NCBI GenBank assembly: GCA_028565635.1
Contig: JAOXYB010024646.1
Span: forward strand, 1 to 16,152
Length of the DNA stretch: 16,152 nucleotides
Direction: 5' to 3'
Source: Phoronis ovalis
Taxonomy: Eukaryota > Phoronida > Phoronidae
The position numbers and the translations under genes were made by a program. Below, in pieces: positions 1 through 9,450 of the stretch (positions are counted from its first letter, which is position 1; the number at the start of each line of letters is the position of its first letter). Below the pieces are notes generated by a model that did not search any database, was not told the DNA's origin, and saw nothing but the letters and a program-made list of their open reading frames with translations.

Positions 1-3000
1 CTCTTGCAACCAGATAAGAAAACAACAACGGGAAGATTATATACATATCAAAATACATGTACGACACTAACATTTATTAAGTATTAATTTATCTTTTTAC
101 AATTTTAAAATAATTTTTTTGCTTTAAATATAAAAATAAATGACTGTACAGCGGATGTGTTTTCTCTATACATGTACGTGTTTACAAGCAAATCTTATGT
201 TTTAAATTAACAATGTAACAAAAATGATAAAATTAACAGTTAAGCTGTTGTTACATTGTCCAGCTACACAGTTGCATAAAATTGTGCCACAAAAATAGGG
301 CGTCAAACTTTAAACCACTTACCTTTTGATATGAATGCTACTGCTGGACATCACCACTCTTTGAGTATCGGGAGGTACGTTCTTTAGTTAAATCCGGTAA
401 ATTATAATTCTGATGACCTGTTTTGTTTATTCGTGGGATGACTTCTAAACATTTAAAGGAGATTTTCATTGTGGTCTTGATGACTCCTTTACCTGGTCTT
501 TTTTGTAGTAGCTATAAAATAATACAGCTTTTGTTAAAACCTTCTAAGTGATTTATTTAGACTGGATAAACTATAATCTAGGTACTCTTCTACCTACATA
601 TTTAGCACTTGCCAATGGACACATCTTTCAACAACCATGTCTATAACAATTTTAATCTCGCTACCACAAATCCTAAATCACTCACGATTTATTATAAGCA
701 AAGGAAAAAAAAATCTTAAAATTTGTCAGTTCGTAGGCACTACAGATTTGGGGGATTTGATGCGGAAAATGAGAGTGTCTGCGGTTAAATTTTGCGTAGT
801 TATGTATTTCAGTGTATTTATAGGAAATAGAAACTTCGCTACCGGAACAGGAACACGTCTAAAAGAACATGCATAACCACGCGCGTGTAAAAGAGTTGCG
901 TCGGAGTTTAGGCTGCCCTACTAATACAATTATGCACTACATAAAAACTAGCCTTTATAACTACAAGTGTAGTTAACAAGGAAACACTACAGATCAAATG
1001 CAAAAACGTAATTAAGTGATTAGTTTTTAACATGTTAAATTCTTGAATGTTTTGAAAGCAATTCTCTAAAATGTGTTTTTGTAGGATGTATAAAAGTAGT
1101 ACAAATGTGTTGCCATAGAAATTTTGTATATATCCTATGGAGGAGTGCTTTTAATCAATTTTTTGTACCAAACAAGTCACGTGGAATTTGACATTATGAC
1201 AAAAATAATTGTTCCATCATGACTTCTATTTAATATAATTATCTTTTTGAGACGTACCGCTATGTTCTTTATCCTCGTTAGTCCTTTTGTCTTTTAGAAT
1301 GAGCAAGCCTTCAGTTTCTATAAAGTATCTTTTTTAGTCAGAGTTTAAATTTAAAAAACTCCTCGTTGTAAAACAATGCCTACATGTAAACGCATATCAT
1401 ATGATTTCGATAACGTGCAATATTCTCGTCTGTCAAGTTCTCAATCTGTTCCGAATTGATTTTAAAAATAAATTACTAAAAAGTCTACAGTTAAATTTTC
1501 TTGTTGCCAAAAGTTAGCAACACGTTGTGCGCATATTCTCCGTTAGCTACCGACTGAGTTCTGTCACGCCACTCAAAATGTTACATTTATATACATGGGG
1601 GATTCCTGATTTTACGGTTAGTCATGCCTTATAACAATAAAAGTATTTATTATTATTATAGTATTCAAACAAAAACGAAGGTTTTCCAAATACTGGGGTC
1701 ATTTTCAACATTCTTTCATTTAATCTCCCTTCTCGCTATAAAAGATGTATTGATCGAAGATTACTTTTTAAATGTTAACACGTTTTTAAAAACTTACACG
1801 GTCACATTTTATGAAGTGGGTGGAAATGTAAATCCAGGGTAACAATTCAAAAGTGGATTTTTATGTGCTAAAAATATAATTGTACCATTTACATGTACTT
1901 TATACCAAGCCGCAGTGGAAATGTCTTACTGGTGATTAATTCGCAGTGCTTTAGCAAATCTGAGTACCGTGAGTCTCTCTACAAATAAATATCTAAAATC
2001 CACAATTGTCTTTTTAAATTATTCAGTTCACAGCAGGAGTACTCTTTCTAATTGTAGCTTCTCCTCTTCGCCACTAGGGAGAAATGTAGGCTATATCGCC
2101 ATACAATGTAAAATGGTTTATTTTCTACATACAATTGTATTTATTCTTCTGCAAAATAAAAATAACGACAAATTATTTTTACTAAATCCTCTGTAACTAG
2201 AAATTGTAATAGCAAATAAATAATAAAAAAATGTTTAAAGAAAAATTGATATTGACCCTCAAATCCCATATTTTCACACAATATCCCCTTTATAGGGTTC
2301 GATTGTCGTACGACATTCACGTTTACTTAATCAGAATCAATATTTTAGGCAATTAAAGTGGAAATAAAAATTAGAATGTCCGTCTAAACTCACAGTATGA
2401 CTAAACAAATACTATGTAAGAAAAACCTACGTAAGGCTTGAGCTGAAACCGAAGTAGCATCAATTAAATTTGAATGAAACTCTTTTCTTTTTGCCTATTA
2501 ATAGCTATAAATTATTATATCATTAAAGACTAAGGAAGTGTTTGCCACTTATGGACCTGCACAGGAAATGTTAAAAGTGTTTTACACTGCTCTTGAAAAC
2601 CACAAGTGTTCTATACATTAAACACCTTCAAGTAGTGACCAGACTTAGATAACGTCTTTGTGATTATGTCCTGCAAAAATGACAGTTGAGCAAAAGGCAA
2701 AAAGCACCCGACGTACGTCAATGCATGACAAAAAAAAATATACCAGAAAAATGATTGCTATTTTGGTAATTGAATTTGTATTGAAGACACTTGTTATAAA
2801 TTGTCCATAATCTAGCCCCAGTGTATTTTAGAGCTTGTCATTCTTGACTTGATGACAGAAATATGACCTGAATATTTTAGTTTAAGACGCATGATCAGGT
2901 TTCTATATTCGATTCTGGTAATTTGTTGTGCACACTTTTACAAGTTAATTGATCCGTACATGTGTCAGTTTAACACATATTATTCCCTTTTTTTCAATAC

Positions 3001-3587
3001 AAAGTAATCTTAATGAAAACTTGGAGATAAATGACGCATAAAAATAAGGTATCAAATTTTCCAGTTTGCAGAAATATTTCTGGATAAAAGAAGAGAAGTT
3101 TTGTTAACACGATCAATGTTTTCCTTTTGGAACTTTTCTTTTTTTTATTTGTGTAGTCAAAAACAGTATATGTTTGTATTTATTGCACACAGACAATTGC
3201 ACATTGCGTTGAATAAATAGGTGGCCATAGGTTTGGTTTTTGTAATCAAAATTCACCTTATAATTTCTACTGTTAAAATTGTCTAGCATTCTAAGGGAAT
3301 CATAATTTACCTACGTATAAAGTATTTGTATTTAAATACAAATGTATTAAGAAAACCTTGACTAGTACAAATTCATTAATGTGGTTCAGCCCACCCAGCT
3401 AAACTAATTTTTAATTAATTTTAATTTCACACTTTTTTTTACGAATTACGTGGTATAACCACCCAAATAGGCAATTCAACCACACAATAAAATAATTTCT
3501 TTTTTATAAGCGTAATCCTGTAATATCCTAAATGTTATAATTTAACTACCATAAAAACATTGATCATTAAAATTATACGGACTCGAT
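1..3587. other. AT-rich non-coding DNA, no supported gene
   Basis: I find no coding region here. The open stretches present (such as 637-876, 1624-1842 and 1969-2196) are short and compositionally AT-driven, lack recognisable motifs and have no matching splice signals. Short homopolymer A/T runs, a small TTA run near 1649-1663, and recurrent ACATGTAC-type words (for example near 54, 170 and 1890) are visible. The palindrome at 3324-3343 is listed separately. The stretch is either intergenic or within a large intron; the sequence does not decide which. Confidence 0.75.
3324..3343. repeat. 20-bp perfect palindrome
   Basis: ATTTGTATTTAAATACAAAT reads identically on both strands, centred on TTTAAA. 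It could extrude as a cruciform or act as a symmetric protein-binding site. In DNA this AT-rich a palindrome of this length can arise by chance, so function is not implied. Confidence 0.85.
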
Positions 3588-3591
3588 CAGA

Positions 3592-3647
3592 CACAGGTTA
3601 AATTTCAACGTGACATCTTTTGTTGAATTTTTAATCTCATACCTGTG
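3592..3647. repeat. Imperfect inverted repeat (foldback 1)
   Basis: The left arm reads CACAGGTTAAATTTCAAC (3592-3609). The right side carries GTTGAATTTTTAA (3622-3634) and then ACCTGTG (3641-3647). The arms pair around a 12-nt loop with one 6-nt bulge on the right. A related word, TTAAATTT-ACAT-TTCAAC on the minus strand, recurs at 3793-3810. The piece may therefore belong to a larger foldback element that also includes the next hairpin. Confidence 0.6.
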
Positions 3648-3679
3648 GCAAAATTACACCTGTCTCAAAAACAAGACAA

Positions 3680-3772
3680 AAATGATCATGCAGAAGCCAT
3701 GTCAATTCCTAGTTAGTGTGTCAGTTATTTCCACATGAACAAGTCCTTCTGCATTTATTAGACTGATCATTT
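3680..3772. repeat. Inverted repeat (foldback 2), MITE-like
   Basis: The left arm contains AAATGATCA (3680-3688), TGCAGAAG (3689-3696) and CATGT (3698-3702). Their reverse complements occur in mirrored order on the right: ACATG (3733-3737), CTTCTGCA (3746-3753) and TGATCATTT (3764-3772). The right arm has an insertion of about 10 nt between the last two blocks. Three ordered blocks of exact complementarity are more than AT-rich chance pairing. No target duplication was found, so a mobile origin is inferred only. Confidence 0.6.
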
Positions 3773-3810
3773 CGATCCTTTTTAGCTTCTAGGTTGAAAT
3801 GTAAATTTAA

Positions 3811-5720
3811 TAAAAATTTGCAAAAAGTATGAAAAATGTAAACTCAAATAACTGAAAACAAAAGGGTATATAATTTACATGGCTAAACAAGTATAGGTAT
3901 CTTTAACAGATTTTCGTAAGCCCGTACACACATATAATTTTAATAAGAACATCAGGGTAGTATATCTGTAGGCAGTCTATAGCAATATGGAAAAGTCGAA
4001 GTATTGGAAATAGTGTTTTTTAATGGAACTTAATTAGCGGAGTGTTTCCTACCGGTTTGGTATACAGAGCATTGCTGAGCAAAAAAAGACGATATTTAGA
4101 TCAAAGACAAAATAAGCACAGGTCTAAAATTAGGAGAACCCACTTTTATTTCTAACTCTCAAGCCTTGGCTTGCAAAAAAATGATATGATCGCATTTTAC
4201 ATTTTTTTCGAAATTGAAAAGCGTATTTGAAACTCGGTCAAGCAACTTTGGCTCTATACGCACTTTAACGTACCTTGATAGCTTGCATGTTTTAGTGTCA
4301 TTAGCCCTATATAATTTTCACCTTATTGTTTACACATTCTTTACACAAAGTTTTAATTTGTCAAGTGTTTCGTACTAATGCGTACAGTAAATACAATGAT
4401 GTATTAGCAAGAATCCTGCTACTATTTTATAATACGTTTATAGTACTCATCCGTATCATTCACAATTAATAAACACTGGCATACAAATCGTTAATGAACA
4501 TAACATAAGAAATAGTTTGTCAATAATTTTATGAAGTTTAGAACACATTGAAGGCAGAGTCAATATTATGTTGGCCTCCCATTGTTTCTCACATTACTTC
4601 AGTACCATCACGATTCTTGGTACAATCTTGGAATAATTGCAGTCAGATGTGTTCATTCCTGTTTTTAATCTCTACCTCAATCAATAATTCTGGGACAAAT
4701 AAAACTTTTCAAAACATAAAGGTTCAAGGTGTAAACTTGTCACACATTGTAATATTTTCGTTGTTTACAACTGGTGAAGGATGGGGTGTAGAATATGATA
4801 ATTCAATTTTGCATAGGATAAGGTGACTAAGTTCAGAATCTATATTTTTATAAGCTGTTTGCCTAAAAATATGTTGACTGAACTCATTACCTTTTGGGTA
4901 AAATTTTAAGTTTTTCTTTAAAACTTATTACATGATCACTATGTTTACCCATTTATCAAAATCTTTACTCAGTATCAAAATAATACATAACCCAACTATT
5001 ATATTAACTAAATTGAGTATTTGACACTGTTTAGGGACTTGAATGACTTTTCTACTCATACATGTAATAGTATACAGATAGAGATATTACAGTAATAGCA
5101 GTAAACAGTTTATGTGAGCAGAACCTAAAAAATATGTTTCAAAGTTATTTCTGCTGAAATGTTATACTCAATTCAAATACAAATACATTTAAATTATATG
5201 CCTAATAAAAATTAGCTTTGATATATTGTAAAGAGAAGTAAGTAGAGTAAAAAATATGCCAAGAACTAAGAGTAACATCAAAGACAATTATACAAAAAGG
5301 TAATTCCAAAACCAGGAAGCCAAATTTGATCAAAATTTGATTAGCTGACCTTATTGTTTATGTTTCCATTTTATCTGTAAATAAACTTGTTAATAAAATA
5401 AATACGTTTTTTTGTTCTCTTATTTTGAATCACGCTAGTCAAACTTAACACCTGCGTGGATTATGGCCACAAATCGTGATAATTCAATTAGATACATTTT
5501 TTAACCTTTTTGATATTTCTGTCATGCATTCCTTAGCATTGTGCAGTGGATATTGTATTGAATGTATTCTTTAAATGTGTTTTCAGCTACGAAATTCAAA
5601 CATCTTGGTTTGTTTTTATAGTTAATCTTGGTATAAATTTTGCGGTTGAGTATGAATTGATTTAAATATTATGCTTTGATTTAATATCAAATATACAATA
5701 ATTAGAACAGTTTAAGGCGA
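3811..5720. other. AT-rich non-coding DNA, no supported gene
   Basis: This stretch has no recognisable gene. The longest open stretch (4548-4826, plus strand) starts at TTG rather than ATG, has no domain or motif I recognise and no convincing flanking splice sites. I treat it as chance. A small quasi-palindrome, CAAATTT-GATCA-AAATTTG, lies at 5321-5339. Confidence 0.7.
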
Positions 5721-5724
5721 CCTC

Positions 5725-5740
5725 ACCTGTGAAAACAGGT
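5725..5740. other. Short hairpin with GAAA loop
   Basis: ACCTGT (5725-5730), GAAA (5731-5734) and ACAGGT (5735-5740) form a perfect 6-bp stem closed by a GNRA-type tetraloop. If transcribed it would be a compact stable hairpin. There is no surrounding RNA gene that I can recognise. Confidence 0.5.
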
Positions 5741-5969
5741 AATCAGCCAGAAAAACGGATTTCATTTAAACTTTTTTATCAAGTTACATACTGGAAAATA
5801 ATTATAGACAGACGGTATAATGAGAAGTAACAAAATTAGCAATTTGGTAGAAATTCAAATTGTGCCGTACAGTGCTGGATTCAGGATGCAATGAAGCATT
5901 GTGTCTGGTTTTAAATGTTCGTGTGACTATTAGATTTAGGCCCAGGGGTTCTCAAGTTCTAATAGAAAA

Positions 5970-6255
5970 TTTTGGATTTGGATTGTATACTTTTTACTGT
6001 TTTTTTTTTATTACTACAGATATACAGAAATTCAAAAAAATGCATTGTTACCAACTCATAGCAAATAATTCGGATTACTACCAGGTTTGTATCCATAAAT
6101 AGATTTGGAATTTAGTTTTTATTAACCAGTTTGCGTAAAAATGGATTGCTACTCAAATATTTTTAAATTTTAGATTGCCACATTTATATTTTTTTAAAAA
6201 TTGGATTGGATTTGCTACCACAAGCTACATATGTAAAATTTTGGATTGGGTTGGA
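5970..6255. repeat. Degenerate repeat with GGATTGCTACCA-like cores
   Basis: A/T runs alternate with related cores: GGATTTGGATTG (about 5974), GCATTGTTACCA (6042), GGATTACTACCA (6072), GGATTGCTACTC (6143), AGATTGCCACAT (6172), GGATTGGATTTGCTACCA (about 6203) and GGATTGGGTTGG (6243). Spacing is irregular, roughly 30-70 bp, and the units have diverged heavily. The block directly abuts the GC-richer transposon-like segment to its right. It may be the decayed internal or flanking part of the same insertion, or an old minisatellite. Confidence 0.5.
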
Positions 6256-6287
6256 CGGCATCCCCTTATTAAAAAAAAACATGAGTG

Positions 6288-6586
6288 CCCAACGCACGTT
6301 ACGCGTTTAGAGTAGAAAGCCATCAGTTTTGAGCAAACAGGGGTAGTTTTTGGCCCTACTGATGAAAGTCTTACCTAGGGGGTGTTTATTTAGGAGAATT
6401 GGGGATGGGGCGTGACTATTTTCTTTGTCTTGTCGAAAAATGTTAGACTTGGATAGGCTACCATTTTTGAGGATGATCTTGTTTAGGGGTACCTTTTCAT
6501 GCCCCTGTACCACTTGTTTAGATTCTTTATTTCAGACCATTCACGATCATAGGTACCCACTTTATTCCCGAGTGCCCCCCCCGGGG
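6288..6586 (-). mobile_element. Degenerate GC-rich miniature transposon-like element
   Basis: The plus strand ends in GAGTGCCCCCCCCGGGG (6570-6586), so read on the minus strand the element opens with CCCCGGGGGGGGCACT. This resembles the CCCGGGGGCTACT terminus of the element at 15788-16100. Minus-strand TGGTACAGGGGC (6501-6512) is also an exact copy of the word at 15812-15823, and GGTACCCCT-type words follow as in that element's internal units. The far end is unclear: GAGTGCCC occurs near 6283-6290 in direct, not inverted, orientation. No target duplication was found. It is probably an older or truncated relative. It has no coding capacity; the ORFs on both strands across it are chance. Confidence 0.6.
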
Positions 6587-6589
6587 ACA

Positions 6590-9350
6590 TTATGTTTTCA
6601 AGGACCACTTTGAGTTTATAGTCAAGGTGTGTTGACAGCCTGTTGCTTGATAAACAAAAGAAACGTGGTGATATATTTGTTTATTTATCAAAATCATAGG
6701 GATCATGCGGGACAGAATGCTATTTTCACGATATTTTCATCTAAATGATATATAATAAGTCATGATATATAAAACAATACCATAGTTTTAAGTCGCCCTG
6801 TCCTAGACATGCTATACTAGAAGTATAAATGCCAAACAGACATTATACTACAGTTTATTGAAGAATAAATTATTCTAATGTACTGTCGAGCGAATTTAAA
6901 CTGATGAAATGAACATAATAATTTCAAACGTATGCAATAAAAGTCGTTTTTTCTTCTTCATTTTAGTCAACATTGGATTAATTTACACCCTGTATTACCA
7001 ACTGCCTTGTTATGTTAAACTTCGCCACTTGTATATTATTGAACCCTAGGTGGGTTTACATACTCCTGACATTACACTTTATAAAAGCTCTTATTAGGAG
7101 ATGAATAAATTGTTATGGCTTAATTGTTATTTAACCTGCTTTTATAACTAATGCAGTTTTGGTTAGGTCTAACTGTCACTTGGTTAAGGGGAAGATCTCG
7201 TATTTATTATACCTGCAATTAGTGGTCAGACTGACTAGATAAGAGATGTCTACATAAACAGAGAGAAGACCACCTCACCATGACAAATATGTGCATTTGT
7301 AAAAAAAACACGAGCATATATAATTATATATAATTCTAAGTATTAGCTTTTTGCCTAATGTAATTATAGTTTTAAACATTTTCAATAATGTAATACAAAC
7401 AAACTCGAAAGTGTCGTTTTTACATATTTTTGCAAAGCAAGTCAACTACGGTGACGCACTAATAGAACACTCTAATGTATTTTTAATATGTTTATTTCAA
7501 AATTTGAGAAAGTATTGTCCCCATTGCTGTTTGTTTTGCAATTATCGGTACCTGTAGGTACCCAAGGTATATTACCATGTCTCATCCCCTAGCAGCCTTG
7601 ATTGATGTCTTTTCATTGTTTTTTGTTGACAAGTGAAGTATTTTTCAAAATGCTAAAACAAAACATCCACTACAAGCCCGATAGGGTTCTACAAGTACAC
7701 GTTATATCTATTTCGCCCTCGAAACACGAGTATCTGTTTTCATATCTGATACTATTAAAACGAAAATGAACTGTTATAACTAACTATACTTTGGTGTAGC
7801 AAGACTTACTGTACCGTATCCCACCAATAACGTTACAGTTTGCAATGATCTTTGACTTGCCATAAATTAACCAGATTCCACAGATTTCAAACGGTTATAC
7901 TTCATAAAAATAATAAAACGTGCGTCTTTGAAAAAAATTTAAAAAACGAAACACGAGTGAAAATGTCCTCACGGCGACAGACGAAACAGTACACCGTTTA
8001 CCAACAATAGACATGCCAACATGCCAATAAAAGTTATGCCTTGTTTTATAACAGGATTAAATTTATCAACGGTTTCATCAACATTTAAAATAAGCCCATA
8101 ATGAAACCTTATACATTAGGTGCAAATTGACGCAAAATTCCTTTATTGATAATTACTTGTGCGAAAAATAAGTGATCACATATTGGTGATGCAGACGATT
8201 AAATTCTTTTTTATGAAAATATTTTTTTGACAAATCCTGTCTCCTCATTAGACTTGACATCTATCCATCAATTTTGAATTATAATCTGATACAGTGTTTA
8301 TGCAGTTAAATTTAATTTTATTGTTATGTTATTCATTAAGTATAATTTTTCATTCATACTTTTGTGTTTGACTATGTCGTACCGAAGTTTACAGGAGACT
8401 GTTGCTATCATAAACTTCGACTTATCTATAATTCTAAAAGGGCTTTATTCCCAAATCTTCGTTTCTGACTTTATGACGTCGAGAATACTTTCTTACCACC
8501 TTACATCATACTTAGGAGCGAGACGTTGAACGTATTTTTGATGTCTTAATAGTACATCCGATCACAGCAAAACATGTCATTCGCTAGACTTGTAGATGAA
8601 TTGTCTTCTTGGAAGTAAATAGCTATACATGGATTTGTAAAGATCGAGAATTTGGGTGGCAGCTGCATATACAGTAATATGACGGACTTGGTATGCTCGC
8701 CCGGATGTACATGGCTGAATGAAAACATATATATTTTTCTTGTCTGATATTTAAAGATTTTTATGCAAGTTCTATCTAAATTTAATGTATCAAATATGGT
8801 GTTCGATAACTGCTTTCTTGCTTATTATATGCGTATATTAATTTTAATAATCATTCAAATTTTACAGCAAGTCGAATTGCAAATTTATATAAAGTCCACT
8901 AGGTAGCACCACTTATTAACAATTGTTAAATTAATAAACACATGTCACAGTCTTCACGCTAAACATGTCATCAAATTGTATATAAAAACCAGGACATTTT
9001 CTCAAAATGTTCATAAGGTTGTAGTTTTAATAACAATTATTTATTAGTAAATTTTACTAGGAATGGTTCATATGTTTAAGGTACTAGGATGCAGTATATA
9101 CAGTGTGCTAAAAACAATCCTTTGGCAAACAGGAAACAATGTTTCAGTCCACAAAATTATCAAAACTGCCAAACTCGTCAAAAGTGAATATCATAATAAT
9201 AAAAAATATGTAATTACGAATAAACTCACCTCTGTTCCATTTGCTTGCTGATTTTTAAAGTTTCGTTGTTTATTTTTTCTTATTACGTAAATTCAGTGAT
9301 ATTAAAATTAATCCTTTTAAGTAACAGTACTCCTAAGTAAAAACAACGTT
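6590..9350. other. AT-rich non-coding DNA, no supported gene
   Basis: No gene is recognised. Small structures are visible: an 11-bp direct repeat ATGATATATAA at 6745-6755 and 6762-6772 (period 17), a GTCAG-A-CTGAC inverted repeat at 7225-7235, and GGTACCT-GT-AGGTACC at 7547-7562. The segment at about 8330-8730 has somewhat fewer stops and higher GC than its surroundings. Its open frames (8326-8529 plus, 8546-8728 minus) match nothing I know and lack clear splice sites. Confidence 0.7.
7547..7562. repeat. Near-palindrome GGTACCT-GT-AGGTACC
   Basis: Two 7-nt complementary arms flank a 2-nt centre. It is a candidate binding site or cruciform seed, with no context that assigns a role. Confidence 0.5.
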
Positions 9351-9360
9351 CCGGACCTTG

Positions 9361-9450
9361 CCAATGATGAAGAAAAAACTGAGCTACCGATTGGAACAAG
9401 CTTACTGTCCATTGGCGCATCAAATATGCAAATAAGTTTCTTTGACGTCA
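9361..9450. promoter_or_regulatory. Cluster of CCAAT, octamer and CRE motifs
   Basis: Within 90 bp there are three CCAAT boxes (CCAAT at 9361-9365; ATTGG at 9390-9394 and 9411-9415), an exact POU octamer ATGCAAAT (9426-9433) and an exact palindromic CRE TGACGTCA (9443-9450). In animals these are known targets of NF-Y, Oct/POU and CREB/ATF factors. Such clustering is typical of promoters or enhancers. No TATA box, transcript or adjacent exon can be shown, so the target gene and direction are unknown. Individually the motifs are common; the case rests on their density. Confidence 0.4.

Noticed and set aside
637-876. 79-codon ATG-initiated open frame
   Set aside because: No motif, signal peptide or domain, no promoter or splice context; considered chance.
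2297-2310. GGTTCGATTG resembling a tRNA B box
   Set aside because: No matching A box, acceptor stem or cloverleaf around it.
4548-4826. Longest open stretch in the window, 92 codons, plus strand
   Set aside because: It begins at TTG, has no recognisable domain and no convincing splice sites, and its composition matches the surrounding DNA. Stretches of this length are expected by chance in 16 kb.
6307-6613. Open frames on both strands across the GC-rich block
   Set aside because: They lie over a degenerate transposon-like repeat and follow its composition; the products have no recognised domain.
8326-8728. Possible decayed gene or exon pair in a less AT-rich patch
   Set aside because: Frames on both strands were read and none resembles a known protein; no clear donor/acceptor pair.
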